Assembly: GCA_003135595.1 (NCBI GenBank)
Contig: PLCI01000027.1
Span: 222 to 13,362 of the forward strand
Direction: 5' to 3'
Source of the DNA: Acidimicrobiaceae bacterium
Lineage (GTDB): Bacteria > Actinomycetota > Acidimicrobiia > Acidimicrobiales > RAAP-2
DNA length: 13,141 nucleotides
The position numbers were made by a program, and so were the translations under genes. Positions 12,026-13,141 of the stretch are shown here, piece after piece. The stretch's first letter is position 1, and every line of letters begins with the position of its first letter. Below the pieces are notes generated by a model, which saw only the letters and a list, made by a program, of their open reading frames with translations, did not search any database and was not told the DNA's origin.

Positions 12026-13141
12026 CCCGGCGGCTTCGCGTCGCGTACGTCGCGCACTCCGTCGATCCGCGTCGAGGTGGCATGGAGCTCGTGAGCGCGC
12101 GGCTGCTCGAACGGCTCTCCCAGCACGTCGACCTCGAGGTCGTCGCAGGTGACGGGCTCGAGACCCTGCCCCCTGGCGTGCGCCGGACCCACGTGCCGAT
12201 CCCGAGCCGTCCGAACGCGGCCAGGCTGGTGCTCTTCGACCTGCTCGGCACCCTTCGGCTCCTCGGGGTGCGCCGCCGGTGCGACCTCGTGCACACGTGC
12301 GGCGCGGTCGTGCACGCGCGCGTGGACATCGTGACGATGCATCTCAGCCACGCAGCGGTCATCGAGGCCCAGGGAGGCTCACGTCCGCCTGGCCGCTCGG
12401 GCGTGCGCGGCATCGTCGGTTCGCTGCGTCGCCGGCTCGCCTCGTCCATGGAGCGCTGGGCGCTGCGACGCGACCGGGTCCGGCGGCTCGTGGCGATCTC
12501 GCGCTCCGACGCCGCAGACCTCGCCTCGCGGTACCCCGACGTCGCGCTGACGCTGATCGAGAACGGCATCGACGTTGGCGCGGCCCAACCCGCCGGGCAC
12601 CGGAGCGCGGATGCGGCCGCAGCACTCCAGGTCGTCGTGATCGCGGGCGACTTCGAGCGAAAGGGCGTGCCGCTCGCCATCCGCGCGGTGTCGCAGACCG
12701 GACGCTGCACGCTTCGGGTGATTGGCGACGGCGACCTTGCGGGCATGCGACGGCTCGCAGCGTCCTGCGGCGGGGCCGATCGCGTCGAGCTGCTTGGGCA
12801 TCTCGGCGACGTCTGGAAGGAGCTCTGCGTGGCCGACGTGGTGCTCTCGTGCTCGACGCACGAGTCGTTCGGATTGGCAGTCGCCGAGGGTGCCGCTGCG
12901 GGCTGCGCAATCGTGTGCACCAGCACGGGCGTCGGCCCCGAGCTGTGCGAGGACGTCGGCGAGGGCCCTGGCGGCATCGTCGTCGCCGCAGACGAGCGTG
13001 CCATCGCCGACGCGCTCGACCGCCTCGACGCCGACCGGTCCGCCTGCCGAGCGATGGGGGCGGTCGCGGCCACGCACGCGGCGCGCTTCTCCTGGGACGC
13101 GATGGCCTCGAGCACCCTCGCGCTCTACGGCGAGCTCGCCG
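12022..13141 (+). CDS. Glycosyltransferase family 4 (GT-B), 3'-truncated by the window edge
   Basis: The frame starts at GTG 12022, overlaps the polymerase stop by four bases (GTGA), and stays open to the last base, giving 373 visible residues. That is close to full length for the family. The N-terminal strand and Gly-rich loop are RVAYVAHSVDPRRGGMELVS (6-25). The C-terminal domain starts at LQVVVIAGDFERKGVPLAI (202-220), with the phosphate-contacting Arg213-Lys214. It carries LRVIGDGDL (231-239) and the EX7E motif HESFGLAVAEG (280-290), with Glu281 and Glu289. It should add a sugar to the lipid-linked unit in the cytoplasm. The overlap with the polymerase gene makes it part of the same operon. 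A GGGGA just before the GTG may aid initiation. It is distinct in sequence from the GT4 at 2249-3394. Confidence 0.9.
   Translation, partial: MTRRLRVAYVAHSVDPRRGGMELVSARLLERLSQHVDLEVVAGDGLETLPPGVRRTHVPIPSRPNAARLVLFDLLGTLRLLGVRRRCDLVHTCGAVVHARVDIVTMHLSHAAVIEAQGGSRPPGRSGVRGIVGSLRRRLASSMERWALRRDRVRRLVAISRSDAADLASRYPDVALTLIENGIDVGAAQPAGHRSADAAAALQVVVIAGDFERKGVPLAIRAVSQTGRCTLRVIGDGDLAGMRRLAASCGGADRVELLGHLGDVWKELCVADVVLSCSTHESFGLAVAEGAAAGCAIVCTSTGVGPELCEDVGEGPGGIVVAADERAIADALDRLDADRSACRAMGAVAATHAARFSWDAMASSTLALYGELA

Noticed and set aside
11772..13115. 447-codon open frame on the minus strand opposite the polymerase end and the last glycosyltransferase
   Set aside because: It spans the ends of two real genes, is Ser/Arg/Pro-rich with no motif, and the plus strand has full GT4 motifs.

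Overview
The window is strongly GC-rich and densely packed. It has the look of an Actinomycetota chromosome: G/C-ending codons, many GTG starts, short or overlapping gene junctions, and TANNNT boxes a few bases before start codons. Acidimicrobiia or Thermoleophilia would fit, but the class cannot be fixed from this sequence. There are no rRNA or tRNA genes, insertion sequences or CRISPR arrays. Eleven protein genes cover nearly all of it. The first is cut at its 5' end and the last at its 3' end.

Layout. (1) 3-752 (+) is the C-terminal part of a stomatin/SPFH protein; it converges on a small O-methyltransferase (769-1437, -). (2) From a 92-base divergent gap, a second SAM methyltransferase (1530-2249) and a GT4 glycosyltransferase (2249-3394) run on +, coupled by a TGATG junction. 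(3) A nitroreductase-family gene (3399-4061, -) meets them tail to tail. (4) From a 104-base divergent gap, an ABC exporter half-transporter (4166-6115) and a low-molecular-weight tyrosine phosphatase (6112-6672) run on +, joined by an ATGA overlap. (5) Converging on these and overlapping the phosphatase by 11 bases is a minus-strand pair: a Wzz/BY-kinase tyrosine autokinase (10423 to 8696) followed by a DUF4012 membrane protein (8662 to 6662). (6) Diverging from the kinase across 78 bases, an O-antigen ligase/Wzy-like membrane protein (10502-12025) and a second GT4 glycosyltransferase (12022 to the window end) run on +.

Working together. The right half (about 6.1-13.1 kb) reads as part of a surface or exopolysaccharide assembly locus. 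It has a chain-length/autokinase protein, a candidate cognate phosphatase, a polymerase/ligase, glycosyltransferases and an ABC exporter. The sugar methyltransferase-like gene and the GT4 gene at 1.5-3.4 kb may belong to the same glycan pathway. No flippase, initiating sugar-phosphate transferase or classical LytR-CpsA-Psr (LCP) ligase is visible; these may lie outside.

The most interesting element is the DUF4012 protein. It occupies the place an LCP protein (CpsA) holds in Gram-positive capsule loci, and its sequence shows LCP-like blocks in the same order. This is a hypothesis that a structure comparison could test. Regulatory points of interest are two apparently leaderless GTG genes, a hairpin that could bridge a Shine-Dalgarno sequence to its start codon, and dyads in the divergent intergenic regions.
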